A stretch of 64,000 nucleotides of DNA from Arthrobacter sp. DNA4 (lineage in GTDB: Bacteria; Actinomycetota; Actinomycetes; Actinomycetales; Micrococcaceae), in NCBI RefSeq assembly GCF_024362385.1, contig NZ_CP101466.1:2356001-2420000 (forward strand), in the 5' to 3' direction. Numbering within the stretch: position 1 is the stretch's first letter; each line of letters begins with the position of its first letter. Made by a program: the position numbers and the translations under genes. Below the pieces are notes generated by a model that saw nothing but the letters and a program-made list of their open reading frames with translations, searched no databases and was not told the origin of the DNA. Below are positions 63,147 through 64,000 of this stretch, piece by piece.

Positions 63147-63557
63147 ATGAGTTCGTTGAAAACCAAGCCTGCACAGACATCACCGGCACGGGCAGCAGTG
63201 GTGGCGGCAGCGGTGGATATGGTGCTGATCCTCGTTTTCGCCGCGATTGGCCGCGATGCACACCACCGTGAGGAGCCTATCCTTGGTGTGCTGTTGACTG
63301 CCTGGCCGTTCCTCGCGGGCGCGGCCGCCGGATGGATGATCGCCCGCGTATGGCGCAGCCCCTTCTCCATCACCCGGGCAGGCGTTCCAGTCTGGCTCGG
63401 AAGCCTGGTGGGCGGCATGCTCCTGCGGGCGCTGACCGGGCAGACAGTTGTCCTCCCCTTCATCATCGTTGCCACGCTGGCCCTGGCCGTATTCCTTGTG
63501 GGCTACCGCCTCCTGCTGGCAGGCGCCGCACGCCTCCGCCGCCGGTCGGGCAGATAG
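63147..63557 (+). CDS. DUF3054 domain membrane protein
   Basis: 136 residues with four membrane helices: ARAAVVAAAVDMVLILVFAAIG, ILGVLLTAWPFLAGAAAGWM, VPVWLGSLVGGMLLRALTG and PFIIVATLALAVFLVGYRLLL. The N-terminal DxxLxLxFAAIGRDAHHRE pattern and overall layout match the actinobacterial DUF3054 family. Function unknown. Confidence 0.85.
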   Translation: MSSLKTKPAQTSPARAAVVAAAVDMVLILVFAAIGRDAHHREEPILGVLLTAWPFLAGAAAGWMIARVWRSPFSITRAGVPVWLGSLVGGMLLRALTGQTVVLPFIIVATLALAVFLVGYRLLLAGAARLRRRSGR

Positions 63558-63677
63558 CGGGCAGCAGAAGTCGGGCGAACGGGTGGCGGCAGGGAAACGG
63601 CACCCGTGTAATAGGCTGGCTGGAGAGAAAAGCCTGCCGTGCCCCAGTGCGGCGGCACCGATTGAAGGGGTTCAAAC

Positions 63678-63959
63678 GTGGTTACCGCATTTGTTCTGAT
63701 CAAGACCGACGCCGCCCGCATTCCGGAGACGGCGGAAGAAATTTCGGCCATTGAAGGCATCAGCGAAGTGTATTCCGTCACCGGCGAATGGGACCTCATT
63801 GCGGTAGCCAGGGTCCGCAGGCATGAAGACCTCGCGGACGTCATCGCGGACAGGCTCTCGAAAGTTCCCGCCGTGGTCCACACCACGACCCACATCGCAT
63901 TCCGGGCGTACTCACAGCACGACCTCGACGCTGCCTTTTCGCTGGGTTTCGAACAGTAA
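63678..63959 (+). CDS. Lrp/AsnC effector-binding (RAM) domain protein
   Basis: 93 residues forming an isolated RAM/ACT-like domain: VTAFVLIKTDAARIPETAEEI, GISEVYSVTGEWDLIAVARV and RLSKVPAVVHTTTHIAFRAYS. No DNA-binding helix-turn-helix is attached. Such stand-alone domains oligomerise and bind amino acids, modulating partner Lrp regulators. GTG 63678 follows GAAGGGG. Confidence 0.92.
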   Translation: MVTAFVLIKTDAARIPETAEEISAIEGISEVYSVTGEWDLIAVARVRRHEDLADVIADRLSKVPAVVHTTTHIAFRAYSQHDLDAAFSLGFEQ

Positions 63960-63976
63960 AACCCCCAACCCGGCCG

Positions 63977-64000
63977 TCAGGCGCGGGAGAGGGACACCCA
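63977..64000 (-). CDS. Possible 3' end of a minus-strand gene
   Basis: Only seven codons (reading VSLSRA-stop at their end) lie inside the window, so this is weak. In related actinobacteria trpD often lies beside the Lrp/AsnC domain gene in this orientation, which is the reason for noting it. Confidence 0.2.
   Translation of the reverse strand, partial: WVSLSRA

Noticed and set aside
62561..63475. 304-codon minus-strand frame
   Set aside because: Covers the DUF3054 gene and the 62774 gene in antisense; no motif and no start site support.

Overview
The window reads as chromosomal DNA of a high-GC Gram-positive actinobacterium, most likely an Arthrobacter/Pseudarthrobacter-type member of the Micrococcaceae. 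The evidence is a complete Pup-proteasome locus with a fused PafB-PafC activator, the mycothiol ligase MshC, RbpA, actinobacterial GlgC/GlgA, DUF4193 and DUF5703 proteins, and frequent GTG starts. No insertion sequence, integrase, phage gene or CRISPR array was seen.

Layout. 1-3264: 5' end of a short-chain dehydrogenase, then divergent glgC and glgA (glycogen or maltose-1-phosphate synthesis). 3289-9799: an acyl-chain (beta-oxidation-like) cluster. A TetR regulator and an acyl-CoA oxidase/dehydrogenase face a thiolase, a FabG4-type reductase and a MaoC/HtdX-type hydratase across a 33-bp perfect palindrome. 9800-14512: FUSC transporter, serine hydrolase, hydroquinone-reductase-like GST, M50 peptidase and DUF4193. 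14718-24304: two overlapping GT9 glycosyltransferases, small proteins, a quinone oxidoreductase, a DM13 lipoprotein, a phospholipase D-like enzyme, YqeY, a lipoprotein, and a ten-repeat LGFP wall protein with an L,D-transpeptidase-like head. 24618-26446: an operon of four unrecognised membrane or basic proteins beside tRNA-Leu(GAG). 26617-33816: M20 peptidase, acyl-CoA dehydrogenase, small proteins, aldo/keto reductase, uppP, mshC and a PAC2 protein.

33968-51938: HAD hydrolase, M50-CBS intramembrane protease, TrmI, then arc-dop-pup-prcB-prcA-pafA, two FKBP prolyl isomerases, pafBC, tatA, tatC and a HelY helicase. Pup ends in Gln, so Dop deamidates it, PafA ligates it to targets, and Arc threads them into PrcBA. 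51998-58858: amidohydrolase, polyprenol-phosphate-mannose synthase, rbpA, an SPFH/NfeD pair, rRNA methyltransferase, peptide deformylase and an NTF2-like protein. 58886-61991: a three-gene type III polyketide operon (synthase, methyltransferase, flavin monooxygenase), probably making modified phenolic or pyrone lipids. 62355-64000: a 49-residue membrane protein, a hypothetical protein, DUF3054 and an Lrp/AsnC effector-domain protein.

Two window-wide patterns stand out. About twenty genes have TANNNT placed exactly 6 or 7 bases before the start codon and no ribosome binding site, which is the signature of leaderless transcription. Five genes carry 1-2-base frameshifts at C or G positions whose other frame continues the same protein; these are either residual sequencing errors or fresh pseudogenes.
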